Source: Mobilitalea sp.
Lineage (GTDB): Bacteria; Bacillota_A; Clostridia; Lachnospirales; Lachnospiraceae
Direction: 5' to 3'
DNA: 20,973 bases
NCBI GenBank assembly: GCA_029974875.1
Contig: JARKQP010000960.1
Span: 1-20,973 of the forward strand
Every line of letters begins with the position of its first letter. The first letter of the stretch is position 1. The translations under genes were made by a program, and so were the position numbers. Positions 15,744 through 20,973 of the stretch are shown in pieces. The notes under the pieces were generated by a model, which made no database searches, had not been told where the DNA came from, and saw only the letters and a list, made by a program, of their open reading frames with translations.

Positions 15744-17540
15744 TTACGCCTCTTCAAATTGGCTGTAATACAGCTTGGAATAGAACCCGCCCTTCGCCAG
15801 CAGGCTGTCATGGTCGCCCTGCTCCAGGATGCTGCCCTGGTTCATCACGAGAATAACATCAGCCTCCCTGATAGTGGATAAGCGGTGTGCAACGATAAAG
15901 CTGGTACGCCCCTTCATCATATAGGAAAAGGCGGACTGGATCTTCATCTCTGTACGGGTATCAATGCTGCTGGTAGCCTCATCAAGAATCAGCATAGGAG
16001 GCAGGCAGAGCATGACACGGGCAATGCACAGCAGCTGCTTCTGTCCCTGGCTGATGTTGCCCCCATCCTCCGAGATCACGGTATCATAGCCCTCAGGCAT
16101 ACGTTTGATGAAATTATGGGCAAAGGCAGCTTTGGCGGCAGCGACGATCTCTTCCTCCGTAGCTTCCGGCTTGCCATAGGCGATATTCTCTTTTATAGTA
16201 CCGGCCTTAAGCCAGGTTTCCTGCAGGACCATCCCGTAGCTGCTCCGTAAGGAACTGCGGGTTACTTTACGGATGTCTGTACCTGAGACCAGGATGGAGC
16301 CGCTGTCCACATCATAGAAGCGCATCAGAAGGTTAATCAAGGTCGTCTTTCCGCAGCCCGTGGGACCTACAATGGCGATTTTCTGCCCCGGCTTTACGTT
16401 CAGGTTAAAATCCCGGATCAGCTCCCGGTCAGGAGTATAGCTAAAGAAGACATGCTCCGCGGAGACATTACCGTTACTGACTAATTGGAAAGCATTCCCA
16501 TCCTCAGGCGCCTCCTCTGTTTCATCCAGAAGCTCAAAGACACGGGCGGCACAGGCCAACGCGTTCTGAAGCTCCGTAACGACGCCTGCAATCTCATTGA
16601 AGGGCTTGGTATATTGGTTAGCGTAATTTAAAAATATGCTGAGCTGACCCACTGAGAGGCTTCCTGCTATGGCAAACAAGGCTCCCACCAGGCCTACCCC
16701 CGCATAGACCAGATTATTGACAAAGCGGGTGGAAGGAAAGGTAATGCTGCTGTAGAAGATGGCCTTCAGAGTCACCTTTTGAAGCCTGCGGTTAATGGCG
16801 TCAAAAGCCTCCTGGCTTCTGTCCTCGTAGCCGAAGGCCTGGACAACCTTTTGCCCCTCGATCATTTCGTTCACCAATGCAGTCTGCTCCCCGCGGACGC
16901 GGCTTTGGGTCCCAAAATACTGAAAGCTGCGCTTGGCAATATAGGCTGCGACCAAAAGGCTGAGTGGGGTCAGGAGCACGACCACAAGGGTAATGGTGGC
17001 ATTAATATACAGCAGGAAGCCAAGGATACCGGCAATGGTAATGACACCGGTGAATAATTGGGTAAACAGCATCAGGATGCCGTCTGAAAAGGTATCGATA
17101 TCGGCGATCATCCGGCTGACCAGATCCCCGTAAGGATGGGAATCCAAATAGGAAAAGGGCAGCTTTTGCAGCTTTGCCATCATGCGGTTCCTCAAATCCT
17201 GTGAAAGGGAATAGGTAATCCGGTTATTGGAGAGGCTTAGGAGCCACTGGAAGCCCGCGGACAGGCCTGCTGTAATTGCAAGGATTCCCAGGAGCGGAAG
17301 AATGCTCCCAAGATCTACCTGTTTGGGACCCAGCATGAAGTCGATGGCCTGGCCTGTCAGGATCGGGATATAGAGCTGGGAGGCAACGCTGAGGATTGCC
17401 AGGAGGATACTGAGAAAAACATATAGCCTGTAGGGCTTAAGGCATCCCAGCACCCTTTGGAAGGTAATCAGGCTTTGGCGCTTATCCTTTTGCTGGCCAA
17501 TTTTATTTTTTTTGGCTTTCTTTCCTGATAGCGGGGACAT
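15744..17540 (-). CDS. Heterodimeric ABC exporter, catalytically complete subunit
   Basis: This 598-residue half-transporter has an N-terminal six-helix exporter domain (about 35-330; YVFLSILLAILSVASQLYIP, YGDLVSRMIADIDTFSDG) and a C-terminal ATPase domain. Walker A is GPTGCGKTT from about residue 392, the Walker B is followed by catalytic Glu521 (LILDEATSS) and the switch His552 is present (IVAHR). Its signature motif is ISQGQ, not LSGGQ. This is the pattern of the partner that keeps the active-site residues while lending a weak signature to the other site, as in TM287/288 and LmrCD. Its likely substrates are drugs, lipids or peptides; none is evident. ATG 17540 is chosen over upstream in-frame ATGs because a long AGGGGGGTGA site sits just before it; only one base separates it from the preceding gene's stop, which indicates translational coupling. 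Confidence 0.92.
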   Translation of the reverse strand: MSPLSGKKAKKNKIGQQKDKRQSLITFQRVLGCLKPYRLYVFLSILLAILSVASQLYIPILTGQAIDFMLGPKQVDLGSILPLLGILAITAGLSAGFQWLLSLSNNRITYSLSQDLRNRMMAKLQKLPFSYLDSHPYGDLVSRMIADIDTFSDGILMLFTQLFTGVITIAGILGFLLYINATITLVVVLLTPLSLLVAAYIAKRSFQYFGTQSRVRGEQTALVNEMIEGQKVVQAFGYEDRSQEAFDAINRRLQKVTLKAIFYSSITFPSTRFVNNLVYAGVGLVGALFAIAGSLSVGQLSIFLNYANQYTKPFNEIAGVVTELQNALACAARVFELLDETEEAPEDGNAFQLVSNGNVSAEHVFFSYTPDRELIRDFNLNVKPGQKIAIVGPTGCGKTTLINLLMRFYDVDSGSILVSGTDIRKVTRSSLRSSYGMVLQETWLKAGTIKENIAYGKPEATEEEIVAAAKAAFAHNFIKRMPEGYDTVISEDGGNISQGQKQLLCIARVMLCLPPMLILDEATSSIDTRTEMKIQSAFSYMMKGRTSFIVAHRLSTIREADVILVMNQGSILEQGDHDSLLAKGGFYSKLYYSQFEEA

Positions 17541-17541
17541 T

Positions 17542-19317
17542 CTATTCACCCCCCTTTCTATATTGGCTTTCATGAATTTCCTGGTAAACCTCACAGGTCT
17601 TTAAAAGCTCCTCATGGGTGCCGGAGCCTGCCAGACGGCCGTCCTCCAATACCAGGATCCGGTCAGCATGGCGGATGCTGGAGGCGCGCTGGCTTACAAT
17701 GAAAATAGTCATCCGGCCCATAAGGCTTGTTAAGGCCTTCCGCAATGCCGCATCCGTGGCGAAGTCAAGTGCGCTGGTGCTGTCGTCCAGGATCAGGATG
17801 TCCGGGTTCTTAACGAGGGCGCGGGCAATGGTGAGGCGCTGCTTCTGGCCTCCGGAAAGGTTCCTTCCGCCCTGCTCCACAGGATGGTCAAGCCCCTGCT
17901 GCTTTTCACGGACAAAGCTCTCTGCCTGTGCGGTTGCCAGTGCCTGCCAAAGCGCTTCCTCCGTAGCGTCTTCATTTCCCCATAAGAGGTTGGAGCGTAT
18001 GGTTCCCTGGAAGAGCTGGGCTTTCTGCATAACGACACCGATCCTGTTCCTCAGCTCATCCCGGGGATATTCCCGGATTGGCCTTCCGAAGATTTTAACG
18101 GTGCCCTCCGTAGCATCATAGAACCGGGGAATCAGGTTGACCAGACTGGATTTGCCGCTGCCGGTTCCGCCAATAATGCCGATGACCTGTCCGGGATCTG
18201 CCTGGAAGCTGATATTCTCCAGACTTTTCTCCCCGGCCCTGGCATAGGTTAGGGATACCTGATCAAATCGGACAGCATCCCCGGAATCCGGAGAAAGGCT
18301 GTGAAGCCTTAAGGACGGGAAATTCCATGACGGAGCGGAGCCGGGGGAAGGCTGTGAAGCCTTAAGTTCCGGAAATTCCATGGCAGAGCGGAGCTGGAAC
18401 ACGGTCTGCACCCTTCCGAAGCAGGCCGCTGCCTTCGTCATCTGGATAATCAGGTTGGCCAGCTTAACCAGCTCGATCAGAATCTGCCCCATGTAGCTGA
18501 TAAGCGCAATCACATCACCCTGCATCAGGGAGCCGGTATCCACCTTCACGGCACCGGTGTAAAGGATCGCAAGGATGGCTATATTAATAATGATATAGGT
18601 AATCGGGTTCATAAAGCTGGAGATGGCACCTACCCTGCGCTGAAGCCGGCAGAGCAGCGTATCAACGGCTTCAAACCGGGAGGTCTCATGCTCTTCCCGT
18701 CCAAAGGCCCGGATTACCCGGGTACCCGTCAGGTTCTCCCTGGTAATTCCAAGGATCCGGTCCAGGCTTTGCTGGACCTTCTTATATAGTGGCATGGTAT
18801 ATAGCATAATGCCAAATACGGCTACACAAAGCACCGGAACTACCACGACAAAAATAAGGGCAGCATCCTTATTAATCCGGAAAGCCATAACCAGGCTGCC
18901 AAGGATAATAAAGGGGCTGCGGAGGAACAGGCGTAAAAACAGGTTAAAGCCATTTTGCACCTGGTTGATATCGCTGGTCATGCGGGTAATCAAGGTACTG
19001 GTTCCTATGGTGTCCATTTCCGAAAAGCCCAGGGTCTGGATATGTTTAAATAAGGCGCTGCGCAGGCCGGTGGCATATCCAACGGCTGCTTTGGAGGCAA
19101 AATACTGGGCAGTGATGCTGCAGACCAGCCCGATTATGCCCAGCAGCAGCAAAATAGCGCATTGCCGGAGGATATAGTTAGTATTGCGGTTTACAATACC
19201 AAAGTTAATGATTGATGCCATGATGGCCGGCACCAACAGATCGAAGGAAGCCTCCAGCATCTTAAAAAGCGGTGCAAGGACGCTCTCCTTCCGATAATCC
19301 CGTAAGTATGATAGCAT
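17542..19317 (-). CDS. Heterodimeric ABC exporter, subunit with degenerate ATPase site
   Basis: This roughly 591-residue half-transporter has a six-helix exporter domain (about 10-300), a linker, and an ATPase domain with Walker A GGTGSGKSS (Lys389) and a good LSGGQ signature. The catalytic residue after Walker B is Asp512 rather than Glu (LILDDSTSALD) and the switch His is replaced by Gln543 (IVSQR). It therefore forms the non-hydrolysing site of a heterodimer with the downstream gene's product, which is complementary. It is upstream in the operon, with a 1-base gap. The linker at about residues 309-344 holds a 53-bp tandem duplication read in two frames. The start is ambiguous: AAGGAGG (19341-19335) is 17 bases before ATG 19317, while an in-frame TTG at 19347 lies upstream of it and an ATA at 19326 has ideal spacing. 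ATG 19317 matches where the family usually begins. Confidence 0.9.
   Translation of the reverse strand: MLSYLRDYRKESVLAPLFKMLEASFDLLVPAIMASIINFGIVNRNTNYILRQCAILLLLGIIGLVCSITAQYFASKAAVGYATGLRSALFKHIQTLGFSEMDTIGTSTLITRMTSDINQVQNGFNLFLRLFLRSPFIILGSLVMAFRINKDAALIFVVVVPVLCVAVFGIMLYTMPLYKKVQQSLDRILGITRENLTGTRVIRAFGREEHETSRFEAVDTLLCRLQRRVGAISSFMNPITYIIINIAILAILYTGAVKVDTGSLMQGDVIALISYMGQILIELVKLANLIIQMTKAAACFGRVQTVFQLRSAMEFPELKASQPSPGSAPSWNFPSLRLHSLSPDSGDAVRFDQVSLTYARAGEKSLENISFQADPGQVIGIIGGTGSGKSSLVNLIPRFYDATEGTVKIFGRPIREYPRDELRNRIGVVMQKAQLFQGTIRSNLLWGNEDATEEALWQALATAQAESFVREKQQGLDHPVEQGGRNLSGGQKQRLTIARALVKNPDILILDDSTSALDFATDAALRKALTSLMGRMTIFIVSQRASSIRHADRILVLEDGRLAGSGTHEELLKTCEVYQEIHESQYRKGGE
18288..18393 (-). 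repeat. 53-bp tandem duplication inside the ABC exporter gene, copies in different reading frames
   Basis: Copy A is 18288-18340 and copy B 18341-18393, directly adjacent. They match at 46 of 53 positions by hand alignment without gaps; the mismatches are at 18292, 18294, 18314, 18315, 18317, 18330 and 18332 of copy A. Longest shared block: 19 bases from 18295. The unit is not a multiple of three, so the protein reads one copy as RSAMEFPELKASQPS and the other as SAPSWNFPSLRLHSLS. The frame stays open through both. It lies between the membrane and ATPase domains. Confidence 0.88.
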
Positions 19318-19350
19318 GTTCTTTATAAAAAGCCCCTCCTTAACCAAGAT

Positions 19351-19368
19351 AAACCAGCAGGCTGGTTT
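19351..19368 (-). repeat. Short inverted repeat in the leader of the ABC exporter operon
   Basis: AAACCAG (19351-19357) and CTGGTTT (19362-19368) form a perfect 7-bp inverted repeat with a 4-base centre. It lies just upstream of the exporter ribosome site and downstream of the predicted promoter, so it could be a repressor operator or a small RNA hairpin. No dedicated MarR/TetR regulator gene is visible next to the operon. Confidence 0.45.
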
Positions 19369-19386
19369 TACCTGTATAAATAATTA

Positions 19387-19415
19387 TGTATAAATAGAGT
19401 CCCATTCGATGTCCA
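19387..19415 (-). promoter_or_regulatory. Candidate promoter of the ABC exporter operon
   Basis: On the minus strand, TGGACA (19415-19410) and TATACA (19392-19387) are 17 bases apart, matching consensus at 5 and 4 of 6 positions. A direct repeat of TGTATAAATA (plus strand, 19373 and 19387, period 14) overlaps the -10. The expected start is near 19380, about 60 bases before the gene. Confidence 0.45.
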
Positions 19416-19469
19416 TTTTATACTCCTACTAATAATACCACAAAAATGGCTGGATTGCTCGTATTTTGC

Positions 19470-19498
19470 TTGACTAATGGAGAAAAAACATATATAAT
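19470..19498 (+). promoter_or_regulatory. Promoter of perR
   Basis: TTGACT (19470-19475) and a perfect TATAAT (19493-19498) are 17 bases apart. The -10 box overlaps the left end of a PerR-box-like palindrome, so bound PerR should block RNA polymerase. Confidence 0.8.
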
Positions 19499-19514
19499 AA
19501 TAATTACTATTATT
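19496..19514. promoter_or_regulatory. PerR-box-like operator upstream of perR (autoregulation)
   Basis: AATAATAATTACTATTATT is a 7-5-7 palindrome with arms AATAATA and TATTATT. It resembles the Bacillus Per box (TTATAATnATTATAA type) in composition and symmetry and overlaps the perR -10. The right 12 bases, ATTACTATTATT, recur exactly upstream of the rubrerythrin gene. Confidence 0.72.
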
Positions 19515-19530
19515 CATAGGAGATGTGGCT

Positions 19531-19920
19531 ATGGCGGTTAATAAGTATAGCAGGCAAAGAGAAGCAATAAAGGAATATCTTGCTCACACAAAAGAACACC
19601 CGACCGCGGATACCGTATATATGAATATTCGGTCAACCTATCCTAATATTAGTCTGGGTACCGTATATCGGAATCTGAACCTGCTGGCAGAACAGGGAGA
19701 GATCATAAAGCTGAACTGCCAGGATGGAAGTGACCGGTTTGACGGAAACATTAAGCCCCATTATCATTTCCTGTGTAATGACTGTGGCAGGGTACTTGAT
19801 ATTGAGATGGAATCCATCGACCATATCAACAAGATTGCTGGCGCAGGCTTTGATGGTAAAATTGAGGGACATGTGACTTTCTTTTACGGGGTATGTCCGA
19901 GATGTACGCGTAACGGGTAA
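19531..19920 (+). CDS. perR: Peroxide-responsive repressor PerR (Fur family)
   Basis: This 129-residue protein has a winged-helix DNA-binding half (LGTVYRNLNLLAEQGEI as recognition region) and a C-terminal dimer half. The structural zinc site is two CxxC pairs, Cys82/Cys85 and the VCPRC pair near the C-terminus. The five regulatory metal ligands known in Bacillus PerR align as His23 (in HPTAD), Asp71 (RFD), His77 and His79 (HYH) and Asp90 (LDIE). Asp at the last position is typical of PerR rather than iron-sensing Fur. With iron bound, peroxide oxidises the His ligands and releases DNA. ATG 19531 is chosen over GTG 19525 because AGGAGA (19518-19523) has 7-base spacing to it. Its own promoter carries a PerR-box-like site. 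It is divergent from the ABC exporter operon and ends in a terminator. Confidence 0.9.
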   Translation: MAVNKYSRQREAIKEYLAHTKEHPTADTVYMNIRSTYPNISLGTVYRNLNLLAEQGEIIKLNCQDGSDRFDGNIKPHYHFLCNDCGRVLDIEMESIDHINKIAGAGFDGKIEGHVTFFYGVCPRCTRNG

Positions 19921-19966
19921 TAAAAGGCAATCGGGTGAAACAAAGAACATTTGATAAATAGCAGAA

Positions 19967-20001
19967 AAAAGTGGGTCGGCAGAATTTGCCGGCCCACTTT
20001 T
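19967..20001 (+). terminator. Terminator of perR
   Basis: AAAAGTGGGTCGGCA (19967-19981) pairs with TGCCGGCCCACTTTT (19987-20001) as a 15-bp stem with one G-U pair and a 5-base loop. The T run is only four bases, so termination may be incomplete, but the stem is very GC-rich. Confidence 0.85.
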
Positions 20002-20077
20002 ACAAGGGTAAATTAAGTGGGAGCTTAAGCAGTCTGCGGCAGGATAAAGATAAAATAAAAAAGTTTTTAATTTGCTA

Positions 20078-20106
20078 TTGACAATTCTTCTCATCTATTA
20101 TATTAT
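20078..20106 (+). promoter_or_regulatory. Promoter of the rubrerythrin gene
   Basis: TTGACA (20078-20083) is a perfect -35 box. TATTAT (20101-20106) follows after 17 bases; a better TATAAT at 20104-20109 would need 20-base spacing. The start is expected near 20113, inside or next to the PerR-box-like site. Confidence 0.72.
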
Positions 20107-20115
20107 AATAACAAC

Positions 20116-20134
20116 AGTAATCATTACTATTATT
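20116..20134. promoter_or_regulatory. PerR-box-like operator upstream of rubrerythrin
   Basis: AGTAATCATTACTATTATT shares its last 12 bases exactly with the perR upstream site. It also contains GTAATCATTAC, a perfect 11-base palindrome. It sits just after the -10 box, where a bound repressor would stop initiation. Confidence 0.7.
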
Positions 20135-20170
20135 AAAACAATATTTAGACATTAAAAGGAGATTAGCAGC

Positions 20171-20713
20171 ATGAAGAAATTTGTTTGCCAGGTATGTGGC
20201 TATGTACATGAAGGAGACAGTGCACCGGATCAATGTCCAATCTGCAAAGCAGCGGGTGAGAAGTTTACTGAGAAATCAGGAGAAATGTTCTGGGCTGATG
20301 AGCATGTGGTAGGCGTTGCAAAGGGTGTTAGCGAGGATATCTTAAAGGACTTAAGAGACAATTTCATGGGCGAATGCACCGAGGTTGGTATGTATCTTGC
20401 GATGTCAAGAGCAGCATACAGGGAAGGATATCCGGAAGTAGGCTCCTATTACGAGAAGGCAGCTTGGGAAGAAGCAGAGCATGCAGCAAAGTTCGCTGAG
20501 CTCCTTGGTGAGGTCGTAACCGACAGCACAAAGAAGAATCTTCAGATGAGAGTGGACGCAGAAAATGGTGCCTGCATGGGCAAGAAGGATCTTGCAACCC
20601 GTGCAAAGGCAGCGAATCTGGATGCAATCCATGACACAGTTCATGAGATGGCAAAGGATGAAGCGAGACATGGCAGGGCGTTCAAGGGATTACTGGACAG
20701 ATATTTCGCTTAA
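20171..20713 (+). CDS. Reverse rubrerythrin (N-terminal rubredoxin, C-terminal diiron peroxidase)
   Basis: This 180-residue cytosolic protein starts with a rubredoxin domain whose Cys6, Cys9, Cys22 and Cys25 bind one iron (CQVCGY, CPIC). A ferritin-like four-helix domain follows with diiron ligands in [20 protein letters not shown] and DEARHGRAF. Classical rubrerythrins have the opposite order, so this is the reversed type known from Clostridium, which uses electrons from NAD(P)H via a reductase to reduce peroxide and oxygen to water. In Clostridium this class is under PerR control, which fits the operator-like site and the adjacent perR. AAAGGAG lies about 10 bases before ATG 20171. It appears to be a single gene. 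Confidence 0.94.
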   Translation: MKKFVCQVCGYVHEGDSAPDQCPICKAAGEKFTEKSGEMFWADEHVVGVAKGVSEDILKDLRDNFMGECTEVGMYLAMSRAAYREGYPEVGSYYEKAAWEEAEHAAKFAELLGEVVTDSTKKNLQMRVDAENGACMGKKDLATRAKAANLDAIHDTVHEMAKDEARHGRAFKGLLDRYFA

Positions 20714-20779
20714 TACCGAAGTATAAGATACCGGATGATTTTTGACCGTGTTTTACATAAACCGAATTATTTTTTAGAA

Positions 20780-20795
20780 TGTAGCTATAGCTACA
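20780..20795. repeat. 16-bp perfect palindrome after the rubrerythrin gene
   Basis: TGTAGCTATAGCTACA is a perfect palindrome with no spacer. It could be a binding site for a dimeric regulator or part of a leader for a gene beyond the window. Confidence 0.6.
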
Positions 20796-20883
20796 ACATC
20801 AGCCTTGGTTTTGTTGTAATATGAACTTGTCCACAAGAAAGGACATCAAAGAACCAAAGTTGTTATGAAAATGCTTACAAGAT

Positions 20884-20933
20884 AGTATATATAATCCCTC
20901 ATTATATATACTTCCCCCTTATATATTGTTCCC
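20884..20933. repeat. AT-rich inverted repeat and three direct repeats
   Basis: AGTATATATAAT (20884-20895) and ATTATATATACT (20901-20912) form a perfect 12-bp inverted repeat around CCCTC. The same stretch reads as three imperfect direct repeats of about 17-18 bases, each a TATATA block followed by CCC: ends at 20898, 20916 and 20933. Confidence 0.6.
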
Positions 20934-20939
20934 AGCAAG

Positions 20940-20970
20940 AAGCAGCCCCCACTCCCAAAGGGGGCTGTTT
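20940..20970. terminator. GC-rich hairpin at the window edge, possible terminator
   Basis: CAGCCCCC (20943-20950) pairs with GGGGGCTG (20960-20967), with weaker pairs to 20940/20970. Only three T residues follow before the sequence changes, so terminator function is uncertain. Which transcript it would end is not visible. Confidence 0.4.
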
Positions 20971-20973
20971 CAA

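Larger units (their letters stand above)
20714..20973. other. Gene-free right edge rich in inverted repeats
   Basis: No credible gene is seen. A 15-codon frame from ATG 20821 has no ribosome site. The stretch holds a 16-bp palindrome at 20780-20795, a hairpin of TACAACA (20792-20798) with TGTTGTA (20812-20818), a TGTCC/GGACA hairpin (20828-20845), AT-rich inverted and direct repeats (20884-20933) and a GC-rich hairpin at the edge. AACCAA (20852-20857) and GTTGT (20859-20863) can pair with TTGGTT (20805-20810) and ACAAC (20793-20797), an alternative to the first hairpin. No clear rubrerythrin terminator directly follows the stop. Confidence 0.5.

Noticed and set aside
17618..18121. 167-codon open frame on the plus strand inside the ABC exporter gene
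   Set aside because: It is antisense to a conserved ATPase domain; the Arg/Ser-rich composition is what antisense of such a gene gives.
19633..20094. 153-codon open frame on the minus strand across perR and its terminator
   Set aside because: It overlaps a confident perR gene, a terminator and the rubrerythrin promoter, and the protein has no family features.
20821..20868. 15-codon frame near the right edge
   Set aside because: It has no ribosome site, and it overlaps possible RNA stems.
20884..20933. CRISPR-like array
   Set aside because: The repeats are short, imperfect and AT-only with no unique spacers, and no cas genes are present.

Overview
The window looks like the chromosome of a low-to-moderate GC, Gram-positive strict anaerobe of the Clostridia, most likely a Lachnospiraceae-type gut or plant-matter fermenter. 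This rests on strong AGGAG-type ribosome sites, lipoprotein signal peptides, a YesM/YesN-style two-component system next to a carbohydrate ABC importer, and a PerR plus reverse-rubrerythrin oxidative-stress module. The assignment is an inference from gene content. No tRNA, rRNA, CRISPR array, IS element or prophage was recognised.

Layout. 1-828 is the 3' part of a LacI-family sugar-sensing repressor. 964-4067 carries an exported trigger-factor-like prolyl isomerase lipoprotein followed closely by a YgiQ-type radical SAM protein. 4068-4478 has no gene; it holds a near-consensus promoter starting inside the ygiQ stop codon, an early terminator-like hairpin, nested stems and a second promoter. 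4479-6068 is a DEAD-box RNA helicase with a DbpA-type RNA-binding tail. 6200-15543 is a carbohydrate-use locus: AraC-type response regulator, sensor kinase, lipoprotein sugar-binding protein, two CUT1 permeases and a large cytosolic glycosidase-like enzyme. A strong bidirectional terminator separates it from the minus-strand operon 19317-15744, which encodes the two halves of a heterodimeric ABC exporter. The right end (19470-20713) holds perR and a reverse rubrerythrin, each behind a near-identical PerR-box-like palindrome. The last 260 bases are non-coding and rich in inverted repeats.

How the genes work together. In the sugar locus the kinase probably senses an extracellular ligand and activates the response regulator, which should switch on the importer and glycosidase from a promoter at about 9809. 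No importer ATPase is present, so a shared MsmK-type ATPase elsewhere is expected. In the right-hand module, PerR oxidation by peroxide should release both its own gene and the peroxide-reducing rubrerythrin.

The most interesting points are the structured leader of the helicase gene, a 53-bp tandem duplication read in two different frames inside one ABC exporter subunit, the glycosidase-like protein that I cannot place in a named family, and the unexplained repeats at the right edge. I did not find a clear case for a wholly new biological system.
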